Positions 1 to 8,416 of a stretch of 64,000 nt of DNA are shown here, in pieces. Within the stretch, counting starts at the first letter, position 1. Every line of letters begins with the position of its first letter. Under the pieces are notes generated by a model that saw only the letters and a program-made list of their open reading frames with translations, searched no databases and was not told where the DNA came from. A program made the position numbers and the translations under genes. The DNA is from VAXT01 sp963774625 (GTDB lineage Bacteria > Actinomycetota > Thermoleophilia > Gaiellales > Gaiellaceae), in the NCBI GenBank assembly GCA_963774625.1, contig CAVZFQ010000018.1:186001-250000 (forward strand), in the 5' to 3' direction.

Positions 1-225
1 CCCTACGGCCTCTCGGGGTCGATCTGGACGCGTGACGCTGCACGCGCGTTCCGGGTCGCCCGCGGGATCGATGCGGGCGTGCTCTCCGTCAACTCCAATA
101 CATCCGTGCGGGTCTCCACGCCCTTCGGCGGGTTCAAGCAGTCCGGCTTCGGGCGCGAGCTCGGGATGCACGCCATGGACGGCTACTCCGAGGTCAAGAA
201 CGTGTACCTCGCGACGGACGCCTGA
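1..225 (+). CDS. Aldehyde dehydrogenase, C-terminal fragment (cut by window edge)
   Basis: Only the last 74 residues are present; the gene begins upstream of the window. They match the tail of NAD(P)+-dependent aldehyde dehydrogenases: YGLSGSIWT, a GVLSVNSN stretch, and the highly conserved PFGGFKQSGFGRE segment just before the C terminus. The catalytic Cys and Glu lie outside the window, so the substrate cannot be inferred. The TGA stop overlaps the ATG of the next gene (TGATG), which suggests co-transcription and translational coupling with the short-chain dehydrogenase, giving an alcohol/aldehyde oxidation pair. Confidence 0.9.
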   Translation, partial: PYGLSGSIWTRDAARAFRVARGIDAGVLSVNSNTSVRVSTPFGGFKQSGFGRELGMHAMDGYSEVKNVYLATDA

Positions 226-992
226 TGGGCCGTCTCGACGGCAAGGTCGCCGTGATCACGGGCGCCGGCGGCGGCATGGGCCGCGAGGCGGCGATCGTCT
301 TCGCCGGGGAGGGGGCTCAGGTCTGCGCCGCCGACATCGACGGCGACGCGGCCGAGCAGGTCGCCTCCGAGGCGGGTGACGCCCTGGCGGTGCAGGTCGA
401 CGTCGCCGACGGGGCGAGCGTCCAGGCGATGTACGCGGCCGCCGCGGAGCGGTTCGGCGGGATCGACGTCCTCTACAACAACGCCGGCATCTCGCCGGCG
501 GACGACGACTCGATCCTCGAGACCGAGGAAGACGCCTGGGATCGCGTCCAGAACGTGAACACGAAGGGTGTCTATCTGTGCTGCAAGCACGGGATCCCGT
601 ACCTGCTGGAGCGGGGTGGAGGGTCGGTGATCAACGTGGCCTCGTTCGTGGCGCTGCTGGGTGCGGCGACGTCGCAGATCTCGTACTCGGCGTCGAAGGG
701 CGCGGTGCTGTCGATGTCGCGCGAGCTCGGCGTGCAGTTCGCACGGCAGGGGATTCGGGTGAACGCGCTGTGCCCGGGGCCGGTCGAGACCCCACTGCTC
801 CTGCGGATCTTCGGCGACGATCCCGCCGCCTACGAGCGGCGGCGCATCCACCTGCCGATGGGCCGGCTGGCGAAACCTCGCGAGATCGTCAACGCGGCGC
901 TCTTCCTGGCGAGCGACGAGTCGTCGTACGTGAACGCGGCGACGTTCCTCGTCGACGGCGGCCTGACGGCCGCGTACGTGACGCCGGAGTAG
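225..992 (+). CDS. Short-chain dehydrogenase/reductase (SDR)
   Basis: A classical 255-residue SDR, the usual length. Visible in order: the Rossmann nucleotide motif TGAGGGMG (residues 12-19), an NNAG motif near residue 86, a catalytic Ser in the SQISYS region, and the YSASK active-site motif (Tyr/Lys) near residue 153. The PGPVETP segment and C-terminal FLVDGG are also typical. It should oxidise or reduce a hydroxyl/carbonyl with NAD(P)(H); the substrate is unknown. The start overlaps the stop of the upstream aldehyde dehydrogenase. The next gene is convergent and its stop abuts this one with no gap. Confidence 0.93.
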   Translation: MGRLDGKVAVITGAGGGMGREAAIVFAGEGAQVCAADIDGDAAEQVASEAGDALAVQVDVADGASVQAMYAAAAERFGGIDVLYNNAGISPADDDSILETEEDAWDRVQNVNTKGVYLCCKHGIPYLLERGGGSVINVASFVALLGAATSQISYSASKGAVLSMSRELGVQFARQGIRVNALCPGPVETPLLLRIFGDDPAAYERRRIHLPMGRLAKPREIVNAALFLASDESSYVNAATFLVDGGLTAAYVTPE

Positions 993-1712
993 CTAGGAGG
1001 CCGCCGGCGGAGGCGCAGCGGCGGCCGGCGCCGGCGTCGGTGCGGGCGCGGTCAGCTTGAAGTACGCCGTGGTGATCGCAGCCGCAGCGAACGGAACAGT
1101 GAGGCTATGGGCGACGAGCGAGCCGATCCAGGCGTCGAAGAAGTCCGGCAGCGGAGCGAAGAGCAGGGTGATCACCCCGGAAGCGACCGCGACGAGAATG
1201 AACGTAACGATGATCAGCCCGAACACAGGCCAGCCGTGTCCGCGCACGATCTCTCGTGAACGCCCGAAGGCTTCGCCCGCCGACTTACCCTCGATCACGA
1301 TCACGGGCACGAGCATCGACCAGATCGTGAGCAGGAATAGACCGGGAACGATCAAGAGGATCAGACCGAAGGCAATCCCGATGCCGGCGAGGATCCCGGC
1401 GACGATCAGCGAAGGCAGGCGGGGAGAAACAGCCTGGTAGATCTCGCCGATCGTGCGGTCGGCGCGGCCGTCGCGCACGTCTTGCACGACCTCGACCAGA
1501 GCACCCTGCACCCAGAAGTAGCCGACGATGCCCACGGCGGCAGCGATCAGGCCCCAGAAGAGGCCCGCCAGCACGCTGTCGCCTGCAGCCGCGTTGGCGA
1601 GAGCCGAGAGCAGGTCGAGGACGGCGTACACGACGAACGCGGTGAGGAAGAACTGCCAAAAGAATCTCTTGTAGAGGCCCCAGGCCTCGCCGAGCACGTC
1701 GCCGATCTGCAT
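993..1712 (-). CDS. Multi-pass membrane protein, YciC/glycerophosphodiesterase membrane-domain-like
   Basis: A 239-residue protein with about six hydrophobic segments (roughly residues 16-38, 46-72, 100-130, 134-142, 162-188 and 198-218). The N-terminal GDVLGEAWGLYKRFFWQFF and the later GRSREIVRGHGWPVFGL pattern resemble the membrane-domain family annotated as YciC-like or glycerophosphoryl diester phosphodiesterase membrane domain. No catalytic motif is visible. The C terminus is a low-complexity Ala/Pro tail. It is transcribed towards the SDR gene and lies 15 bases downstream of the quinone-oxidoreductase-like gene, so the two may be co-transcribed. The function is unknown. Confidence 0.75.
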   Translation of the reverse strand: MQIGDVLGEAWGLYKRFFWQFFLTAFVVYAVLDLLSALANAAAGDSVLAGLFWGLIAAAVGIVGYFWVQGALVEVVQDVRDGRADRTIGEIYQAVSPRLPSLIVAGILAGIGIAFGLILLIVPGLFLLTIWSMLVPVIVIEGKSAGEAFGRSREIVRGHGWPVFGLIIVTFILVAVASGVITLLFAPLPDFFDAWIGSLVAHSLTVPFAAAAITTAYFKLTAPAPTPAPAAAAPPPAAS

Positions 1713-1727
1713 TCGCCGACCCTACAG

Positions 1728-2675
1728 CTATTCCGGGATCCGCAGGATGATCTTGCCGAGCTGCTCGCCGCTCTCCAGGCGCTCGTGGGCCGCCGCGGCC
1801 TCCGAGAGCGGAAAGATCTTGTCCACGATCGGCTTGACCCGACCGGACTCGACCAGTTCGTAGACGGCCTCGAAGTCCGCTCTCGTCCCCATCGTCGAGC
1901 CCAGGATCGACAGCTGCTTCCACCAGATCCGATGCAGGGCCGCGGGCGGGTTGGGGCCGGACGTGGCTCCGCAGACAACGACGCGGCCTCCTTGACGAGC
2001 GGCTTGCAGGCTCTGCTGCCAGGTCGCCTCGCCGACATGCTCGACCACGATGTCCGCGCCGTAGCCGCCGGTGGCCTCCTTCACGGCCGCCACCACGTCC
2101 TGCGCGGCGTGGTTGACCTTGGCGTCGGCCTCGACGTCGGCGAGCTTCTCGTCGCTGCTCGAGGTGACGATCGTCCGCGCGCCGAGAGCTCGGGCGATCG
2201 AGTTCGCCGCCGTGGCAACGCCGCCGCCGATGCCCCAGACGAGGACCCATTCGCCCTCGCGCAACCCGGCGCGGGTGATGAGCATGCGGTAGGCGGTCTC
2301 GTAGACGAGCGGGAAGGCGGCGGCCTCCTCGAAGCTCAGGCCGTCAGGGATCGGATAGACGTTCGACGACGGCACAGCGATCAATTCGGCGTGCGTGCCG
2401 TCCGTGTGCTCGCCGATGACCGTGATCTTCTCGCCGTGCTCGACGCCGGGGTTGATGAGCACGCGCCGGCCGTCGGAGAGGCCCGCGCCGTCGGCGCCGA
2501 GGATGCGCGGCTTGGGGACGGAGGGCCGTCCTTGCCTGATCCAGAGGTCGAGGTGGTTCAGCGAGGCCGCTCGCAGCTCGACGAGAACGTCGCCGGGCCC
2601 CGGCTCGGGATCGGGCGCGTCCTCGTACCGGAGCACCTCGGGCCCGCCGTCCTCGTGGATGCGAATGGCCTTCAT
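1728..2675 (-). CDS. Zinc-less MDR-family NAD(P)H:quinone oxidoreductase / alcohol dehydrogenase
   Basis: A medium-chain dehydrogenase/reductase of about 315 residues. The start MKAIRIHEDGGPE is typical of the quinone-oxidoreductase (QOR) branch; an upstream in-frame ATG adds seven unlikely residues and was not used. A GroES-like domain (about 1-120) is followed by a Rossmann domain with VWGIGGGVATAA in place of the more usual GxGxxG. The NHLDLW segment and the ending EQLGKIILRIPE are family hallmarks. The zinc-binding Cys/His set of true alcohol dehydrogenases is not evident. It is divergent from queG, with about 29 bases between the chosen starts. Confidence 0.88.
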   Translation of the reverse strand: MKAIRIHEDGGPEVLRYEDAPDPEPGPGDVLVELRAASLNHLDLWIRQGRPSVPKPRILGADGAGLSDGRRVLINPGVEHGEKITVIGEHTDGTHAELIAVPSSNVYPIPDGLSFEEAAAFPLVYETAYRMLITRAGLREGEWVLVWGIGGGVATAANSIARALGARTIVTSSSDEKLADVEADAKVNHAAQDVVAAVKEATGGYGADIVVEHVGEATWQQSLQAARQGGRVVVCGATSGPNPPAALHRIWWKQLSILGSTMGTRADFEAVYELVESGRVKPIVDKIFPLSEAAAAHERLESGEQLGKIILRIPE

Positions 2676-2704
2676 CGCTCGCGATGGTAGGCACAATGCG
2701 ATGC

Positions 2705-3712
2705 GTGACAGTCCAGGAACTCGAGCGCCTCGCGGCGGGGCTCGGGATCGACGTCGTCGGCGCCGCGCCCGCTGAGCCCTACGAGGACACCGAGAGACAC
2801 ATTCGCGAGCGCGGCGAGCGCGGCCTGTTCGCGGACATGCGCTTCACGATGGCGCAGCCGCACGTCTCCTGCCATCCGGAGACGCTCCTGGCGGATGCCC
2901 GCACCGTCGTCTCGGCCGCGCTCGGCTACTGGAGCGAGGAGCCGCCGCTCGAGTCGGGCCAGGGAAGGCTGCCTCGTTACACGTGGTTCCACGCCTACGC
3001 GGAGCTGCGCGAGAAGCTCGATGCGCTCGGGCGGCGTCTCGGCGGCGAGTACCGCGTCCTCGTCGACGAGAACCAGCACGTCGACCGCGAGGCCGCTGCG
3101 CGCTCCGGCGTGGGGTTCTACGGTAAGAACACGCTGCTAATCACGCGGCGACACGGCTCCTGGGTCGTCCTCGGCACCATCATCACCGACGTCGAGATCG
3201 AGGCCGGCGAGCCGATGCCCTTCGCCTGCGGATCGTGCACGCTCTGCATCGACGCGTGCCCGACGGGTGCGCTGGACGAGCCGGGCGTCCTCGACTCCAC
3301 CAGGTGCCTCTCGTACTGGACGCAGGCTGCGGCGCCGATCCCGGAGGAGTACCGCGAGCCGCTCGAGGCGCAGGTCTACGGCTGCGACATCTGCCAGGAC
3401 GTCTGTCCCTGGAACAGGGGCATCGAGAAGCGCCGTGCGGGTCAGGCGCCGCCCGCAGAGGCGGAGCCGCACGTCTCGCTCGTCGAGTGGCTCCAGACAG
3501 CCGACGACGAGCTGCGGGCGCGCTACGACCGCCTGTTCGTGCCGAGGCAGGACGTGCGCTACCTCCGCCGAAACGCACTCGTGGCCCTCGGCAACACCGG
3601 CGGGCCAGAGCATCGTGCCGACATCGAGCCGTTCCTCGAGGGCGACGACCCGCTGCTGCGGGAGCACGCCGAGTGGGCTCTCGGACGCATCGCGGAAAGG
3701 ACGGCGACCTAG
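2705..3712 (+). CDS. queG: Epoxyqueuosine reductase QueG
   Basis: QueG is a cobalamin- and iron-sulfur-dependent reductase catalysing the last step of queuosine synthesis in tRNA (epoxyqueuosine to queuosine). The protein has two 4Fe-4S clusters: CGSCTLCIDACPTGAL and CDICQDVCPWN, with an intervening Cys, plus C-terminal HEAT-like repeats (residues about 290-335). GTG at 2705 gives a normal N terminus and lies about 12 bases from a GGTAGG; ATGs at 2684 and 2696 are alternatives. The two preceding queuosine-step genes, queA and tgt, are at 20.9-23.0 kb. The stop directly abuts the GTG of the histidine kinase. Confidence 0.93.
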   Translation: MTVQELERLAAGLGIDVVGAAPAEPYEDTERHIRERGERGLFADMRFTMAQPHVSCHPETLLADARTVVSAALGYWSEEPPLESGQGRLPRYTWFHAYAELREKLDALGRRLGGEYRVLVDENQHVDREAAARSGVGFYGKNTLLITRRHGSWVVLGTIITDVEIEAGEPMPFACGSCTLCIDACPTGALDEPGVLDSTRCLSYWTQAAAPIPEEYREPLEAQVYGCDICQDVCPWNRGIEKRRAGQAPPAEAEPHVSLVEWLQTADDELRARYDRLFVPRQDVRYLRRNALVALGNTGGPEHRADIEPFLEGDDPLLREHAEWALGRIAERTAT

Positions 3713-5503
3713 GTGACCGAGTTGCGCCGCCGCTGGGAGCTCGAGCGGTGGATCTCCGTGATCCGCCTCGCCACGCTCCCCTGGGCGGTTTTCGAGGTCG
3801 CGGTCTTCGGCCAGGGCTACCCCGCCGGTCACGAGCTCGCCGCCTGGTTGACGACAGCGGCCCTGGCGGTCGGTGCGGTCACGTTCTTCTTCATCGACCG
3901 TCAGCCCTTCGGCGAGCGGGCCCAACGGATCATCTGCTTCGCCTCGCTGTCGTTCAACGCGGTGGTTATCTCCGCGTACTGCTTCGTCTTCTCGTTCGAG
4001 GCGGGGACTCCGATCCGGCAGCTCCTCTACCTCGTCGTGGTCGAGGCCGCGCTTCGCTACGGCCTTGTCGGCGGAGTCGTGATGCCGCTCGCCCTGCTCC
4101 CCGTCCTCGTCGGAACCGAGCTCTTTCGCGCCGACCGCTTCGCCCCCCCGGAGTTCAGCAGCAACCACATCACGTTCCCGGTCGGGCTCGCCATCCTGAT
4201 GGGCCTGGTCGTCGGCTGGCTGGTCAACCGGTTGGCTCGTGAGACCGAGCTCGCCGAGGAGCGCGCCCGCGAAGCCGAGGGCTTCCGCGACGAGCTGGGC
4301 CGACGCGTGGACGTTCTGGACGCCGCGAACCGGTGCGCGAGAGCTCTCGGGTCGTCGCTCGACCTCGACCAGGCTTTCGTAGCGTTCATCCGGGAGCTGC
4401 GCGGACTGCTCGGCTTCGACCGTGTTGCGATCGTTCTCGCCGACGACGGCACTGCGCGAGTGATGGCAGCGGCGGGCGCCGGGGCCGACACCGTCTTCCC
4501 GATCGGAACGCGCCGAGACGTTGCGGGCTCGGTGCTGGAGGAAGTGCTGACAGGCGCGCAACCCGTCTACAGGCGCGACATGCAGGACGCCGCCTACCCG
4601 GAAGAGCATGAGTTCGGCGAGCTCGGCCTGCGCTGCCGGCTCGCCGCGCCGCTCCTCGTCGGCGCCCACGCGATCGGGATGATCTCGATCGTTCGCGTCG
4701 AGCCCGACTCCTTCAGCGAGGAGGAGATCGAGCTCGTGTCCCTACTGGGGCGCTTCCTCGGAGCCACCGTTCAGAACATTCGCGCCTACGAGACGGAGAA
4801 GACGACGGTCGAGGAATTGCGCCGGCTCTCGGCCTTGCGCGCCGACTTCGTCTCGCTCGTCTCGCACGAGCTCCGGAGCCCGATGGCGTCCGTGATCGGC
4901 TCGGCGAAGACGCTGCGCGTGCGCTGGCGCGACCTGACGCCGGAGCAACGTGACTCCTTCCTGGCGCTGATCGACCATGAGACGAATCGCCTTGCCGAGC
5001 TCGTCGGTGACGTGCTCGACACCTCGCGCATCGAATCCGGGACCTTCAGCTACTCCTTCAGCGACCTGGACATCGGCGAGATCGTGCGCGAGTCTGCCGC
5101 GGCCGCCGAGAGCAGCCAGGACGAGGTCGCCGTGCGCGCCGACGTGACCGCGCCGCTCCCAACTCTGCGCGGCGACCGCGAGCGACTCCGGCAGGTGGTC
5201 ACGAACCTGATCGACAACGCCGTGAAGTACTCACCCGCCGGCGCGGAGGTCAACGTCGAGGCGTTCACGAACAACGGTCGGATCACGGTTGCGGTGCACG
5301 ACCAGGGCCCAGGCATCTCGAGCGAGCACAAGACGTTGATCTTCGAGAAGTTCGGCCGCGTGAGCGGCGAGCACGCCAAGCCCGGGACAGGGCTCGGCCT
5401 CTTCATCGCCCGCTCGATCGCGGAGGCTCACGGCGGCACGCTCGAGGTGGCCTCGGGCGAAGGGCAGGGCGCCACGTTCACGCTCGCGCTGCCGGTGGAC
5501 TAG
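3713..5503 (+). CDS. Membrane histidine kinase with GAF domain (orphan)
   Basis: A 596-residue sensor kinase. The N terminus carries about five membrane helices (roughly residues 15-165), then a short coiled coil, a GAF domain (about 200-360), HisKA with the phospho-acceptor in VSHELRSPM (His385), and a HATPase domain with N box NLIDNAVKYS, DQGPGIS and GTGLGLF. It should autophosphorylate on His385 in response to a cytoplasmic or redox/ligand signal read by GAF. No response regulator is adjacent; the nearest are at 17.4, 29.1 and 60.0 kb. The GTG start follows the queG TAG immediately. Confidence 0.93.
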   Translation: MTELRRRWELERWISVIRLATLPWAVFEVAVFGQGYPAGHELAAWLTTAALAVGAVTFFFIDRQPFGERAQRIICFASLSFNAVVISAYCFVFSFEAGTPIRQLLYLVVVEAALRYGLVGGVVMPLALLPVLVGTELFRADRFAPPEFSSNHITFPVGLAILMGLVVGWLVNRLARETELAEERAREAEGFRDELGRRVDVLDAANRCARALGSSLDLDQAFVAFIRELRGLLGFDRVAIVLADDGTARVMAAAGAGADTVFPIGTRRDVAGSVLEEVLTGAQPVYRRDMQDAAYPEEHEFGELGLRCRLAAPLLVGAHAIGMISIVRVEPDSFSEEEIELVSLLGRFLGATVQNIRAYETEKTTVEELRRLSALRADFVSLVSHELRSPMASVIGSAKTLRVRWRDLTPEQRDSFLALIDHETNRLAELVGDVLDTSRIESGTFSYSFSDLDIGEIVRESAAAAESSQDEVAVRADVTAPLPTLRGDRERLRQVVTNLIDNAVKYSPAGAEVNVEAFTNNGRITVAVHDQGPGISSEHKTLIFEKFGRVSGEHAKPGTGLGLFIARSIAEAHGGTLEVASGEGQGATFTLALPVD

Positions 5504-5558
5504 ACGTACTCGGGCTCGATGCTACGGAGCCAATCCGCGGGTCCTCGACCGAGGCGGT

Positions 5559-6206
5559 TCAGACACCTGCACGGGTGAACGTCACATGCGTGACTCCGCT
5601 GGGCGAGGAGGTGGCCTCGATCTCGTAGTCCTGCTCGAGGCCCTCCAGTCCGTCCCAGAGGCGTGTGCCTCGGCCGAGCAGGATCGGGACCACCACCGCG
5701 TGCATGTGGTCGACGAGACCGGCTGCAAGGAAGTCGCGGATCATGGTGGGACCTCCGCCGAGGCGTACGTCCTGGCCGCCCGCAGCCTCGCGGGCCGTCT
5801 CGAGCGCTTCCGCAGGCGAGGCGTCGATGAAGTGGAACGTCGTGCCGCCCTCCATCTCGATCGACGGGCGTGGGTGATGGGTGAGGATGAAGGTCGGTGT
5901 GTGGAACGGCGGGTTGGCACCCCACGCGCCCTTCCACTCCGGGTCCTCGTGCCATCCGGGCGGGCCGAACTTCCCGGCACCCATGATCTCGGCGCCGATC
6001 CCAGGAGTGAACTGCTGCGCGAAGGCGTCGTCGATGCCGCCGGTGCCGCCGGGCCGGCCGACCATCTCGTGCCAAAATCGGGTGGCGAACATCCATTCGT
6101 GCAGCCTTTCGCCGGCGTGACCGAAATATGCGTCGTGGCTCTGGCCCTCACCGGTGCCGAAGCCGTCGAGCGAGATGGCGAAGTTGTGGACGCGGGTGAG
6201 TGACAT
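5559..6206 (-). CDS. Dihydrofolate reductase-like / RibD C-terminal domain protein
   Basis: A 215-residue protein with the RibD C-terminal/DHFR-like fold: an N-terminal strand with SLDGFGTG, a GADIMGAGKFGP-like nucleotide-binding loop (here GAEIMGAGKFG), VRLGGGPTMIRDFL near residue 155, and a VVVPILLGRGTRLWDGL ending. Members reduce small ring compounds with NADPH, but most actinobacterial paralogues such as this have no known substrate; it lacks the deaminase half of RibD. It stands alone, 10 bases downstream of the PafBC-like gene on the same strand, so it may be in that transcript. Confidence 0.87.
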   Translation of the reverse strand: MSLTRVHNFAISLDGFGTGEGQSHDAYFGHAGERLHEWMFATRFWHEMVGRPGGTGGIDDAFAQQFTPGIGAEIMGAGKFGPPGWHEDPEWKGAWGANPPFHTPTFILTHHPRPSIEMEGGTTFHFIDASPAEALETAREAAGGQDVRLGGGPTMIRDFLAAGLVDHMHAVVVPILLGRGTRLWDGLEGLEQDYEIEATSSPSGVTHVTFTRAGV

Positions 6207-6216
6207 CGTTCGACTC

Positions 6217-8235
6217 CTAGGCCTTCGCCGAAGCCGGCACTCGGCCGGCTTTCATCTCCTTGGCCAACTCGCGCGCACGCCGCGCCACTCGCTCGCGCAG
6301 GTCTTCCGGCTCCAGGAGAACGGCTTCGCCGCGGTCGGACAGGATCTCGCCGATCAGCCACTCCTCGCTGCCGACGGCCCGCTCGCTCAGCGCGGCGCCG
6401 TCCTTCAGCGGCTTCGCGCCCTCCTCGACCTTCCAGCGCGCGATCTTCGGCGAGTACCAGATCCGTGCGATCGGGCCTGAGAGCTCCTTGATCTCGAACT
6501 CGGGGCGGGCATCGAACTTCTCGCGCTGCAGCCGAGCGCTACGCATGCGGTCGAGGCGGAACGAACGCTGCGCGTCCGGTCCGCGATCCCACGTATGGAC
6601 GTACCAGTGCGGCACGCGCCGCTCGAGGACGTGGGGCTCCACGATCCGCGTCGAGAGCGTTTCCTCCTCTTCCTTCTGGTACTCGATCTCGACGAGCCGG
6701 CGCTGGCGAATGCCCTCGGAGAGCGTGCCGACCAGGCGCTCCTCGGCGCGGTCGAGCTGCGGCTCTGCCGTCTGGGAGAGATCGACCTGGCCGAAGGTCT
6801 CCTCGAGCTTGCGGCGGACGCGGTCGAGCGGTGTATGGGCGTCGGCGGCGATCATCGGGCCCACGAACTCGAGCGCAAGCCGGATGGCACGGGCTTCGAG
6901 CGGCGTCAGCCGTGGGGGTGACCGGAACGTGTCGCCGAAGAGCTCCTTGTCGACATGGATCTGGTCGCCGTGGAGCTCGGTGTAGACCGCGTAGCAGCCG
7001 CCCCCGAAATTGACGAGGTTCAGGAGCTGCAGGTGCTCGTCGAGCGACTCTTCCGGGAGGTTGAAGCGCTCCAGGAGGTCGGCCGCCGGAATGACGGCTG
7101 AGCCTTCCTCGCCGCAGGCGTCGAGCAGGTACGCGAGCAGGGCTTGCAGGAGGCCGAATCGTTCCGCCGGCACCGGGCTGGCGGGACGCTCATCCGCCCC
7201 TTCCGCGCTCGGCACCACCGCGTCGGCGGCCACCTTTGGGGGATCGCCCTCGTGCCGCTCCTGGACGAGCTTCAGCCCGTCCTGGACCTCGCGGCGGAGA
7301 GCGGGCGGCGAGACCGGGACGGCGCGGCCTTCCTGCCTCAGGATCCACGAGGCCAGGAGCGCGAGGCTCGAGTACGGCGTGATGAACGCGCCGCCCTCGA
7401 GCGTCCCGTGACGGCCGTAGATGCGCTCCACCCACCAGGCGGTGTCGCCGGCGACCTCGATGCGAGCCTCACCCTGGCTCTCACCGACCTGCCAGTTCGG
7501 CGGCAGCCGGTACTCGTCGGCGTCGAAGTCTTCCGGAAGCCGGAAATCGCGCTCCCGACGGCTCGCGAGGCGGATGTCGCCGCGGATCCGGGAGACGCGG
7601 AAGGTCAGCACCTTGTCGCGGTCGAGATCGTGCCCGATCACGTACCACTGCCCGCTGTGGAAGAGCAGCGAGTACGGGTTGACCGTCCGCTCCTTTTCCT
7701 TGTCGCGCTGGATCGACCAGTACGTGAACTTGACGGTGCGGTTCTTGGAGATCGCACCTTCGAGCTTCGCCAATCGGCCCGGGAGCTCGGGTGAGTACCC
7801 CGGATCGTGGAGCTCGACGGCGCGCGCGACCTGTGTCGGCGCCTGCGCGAACCCCGGCCGCCCGAGCGCGAGGTTCTGCAGCGCAAGCCGGAGCGGCTCG
7901 GCGTATGCGAACTGGCCCTCGAGGAGATACAGGCAGGTCTGGAGTGCGGCGAGCTCGTCGTCGGTCAGCTCGAGCGGCGGCAGGAAGTACCGCTCGGAGC
8001 GAAGGTTGTAGAGCTCTTCGCCCGTGAACTCGTCGCGCTGGGAGTCGAGTGGCACCCCGAGGCCCAGGAGCTCCGCGCGGTCGGAGTAGAACCGCCGGGC
8101 GAAGGCCTCGTCGGACATCTCGGAGTAGCCCTCCACGTTTTGCTTGACGTCGCGCGCGGTCAGCGCCCGGCGCTCGGCCATCAGGTACGCGACGAGTGAG
8201 AGCTGGCGGATGAGCTTGTCGGTGTCGTGTGACAC
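6217..8235 (-). CDS. pafBC: Tandem WYL regulator, fused PafB-PafC-like
   Basis: A 672-residue fusion of two WYL-domain proteins. The N half opens with KLIRQLSLVAYLMAERRALT (winged helix, PafB-like), then a WYL domain with SGQWYVIGHD. The C half begins near ERFGLLQALLAYLL (PafC-like) with a second WYL domain at PHWYVHTWD. In mycobacteria PafB and PafC form a complex that activates LexA-independent DNA-damage genes; natural PafBC fusions are known in Arthrobacter. GTG at 8235 (MSHDTDKLIRQ) is preferred over a TTG 69 bases upstream that adds a non-homologous leader. No proteasome or pup genes are nearby. Confidence 0.9.
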   Translation of the reverse strand: MSHDTDKLIRQLSLVAYLMAERRALTARDVKQNVEGYSEMSDEAFARRFYSDRAELLGLGVPLDSQRDEFTGEELYNLRSERYFLPPLELTDDELAALQTCLYLLEGQFAYAEPLRLALQNLALGRPGFAQAPTQVARAVELHDPGYSPELPGRLAKLEGAISKNRTVKFTYWSIQRDKEKERTVNPYSLLFHSGQWYVIGHDLDRDKVLTFRVSRIRGDIRLASRRERDFRLPEDFDADEYRLPPNWQVGESQGEARIEVAGDTAWWVERIYGRHGTLEGGAFITPYSSLALLASWILRQEGRAVPVSPPALRREVQDGLKLVQERHEGDPPKVAADAVVPSAEGADERPASPVPAERFGLLQALLAYLLDACGEEGSAVIPAADLLERFNLPEESLDEHLQLLNLVNFGGGCYAVYTELHGDQIHVDKELFGDTFRSPPRLTPLEARAIRLALEFVGPMIAADAHTPLDRVRRKLEETFGQVDLSQTAEPQLDRAEERLVGTLSEGIRQRRLVEIEYQKEEEETLSTRIVEPHVLERRVPHWYVHTWDRGPDAQRSFRLDRMRSARLQREKFDARPEFEIKELSGPIARIWYSPKIARWKVEEGAKPLKDGAALSERAVGSEEWLIGEILSDRGEAVLLEPEDLRERVARRARELAKEMKAGRVPASAKA

Positions 8236-8318
8236 GGCGTGGCCATTGTCGCGTATCGACCCCAGGCTGGGGGATGGGCCGCCGCGTGTTGCCAGGGGAG
8301 TCAACCGCGGCGGGGAGT

Positions 8319-8347
8319 TTGTAACAACGCCTCCGAGGCGTTATATT
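8319..8347 (+). promoter_or_regulatory. Candidate promoter for the gene at 8417 (TTGTAA-N17-TATATT)
   Basis: TTGTAA at 8319-8324 and TATATT at 8342-8347 are separated by exactly 17 bases, a good match to a housekeeping sigma promoter. The spacer is filled by a palindrome (separate entry). The predicted transcript would have a leader of about 60-65 bases before the ATG at 8417. Confidence 0.5.
8326..8342. promoter_or_regulatory. 17-bp palindrome filling a promoter spacer (candidate operator)
   Basis: AACGCCTC-C-GAGGCGTT: perfect 8-base arms around one base. It occupies the -35/-10 spacer of the promoter above, where a bound dimer would block RNA polymerase. The divergent PafBC-like gene starts 91 bases away, but its own promoter was not identified. 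Which protein binds is unknown. Confidence 0.5.
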
Positions 8348-8416
8348 CGGCCGGGAGTTGGGTATGAGAGAGGGACTTAATCCGCAGTTAACAGAGCTTT
8401 GCGGGGGATTAACACC

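Noticed and set aside
2684..2704. ATG 2684 as the queG start
   Set aside because: It adds seven non-homologous residues in the divergent promoter region; GTG 2705 gives the family N terminus and better spacing from GGTAGG.
3137..4669. 510-residue minus-strand ORF opposite queG and the histidine kinase
   Set aside because: Arg/Glu/Asp-rich low-complexity translation with no motifs; both genes on the other strand are fully supported. A high-GC shadow frame.
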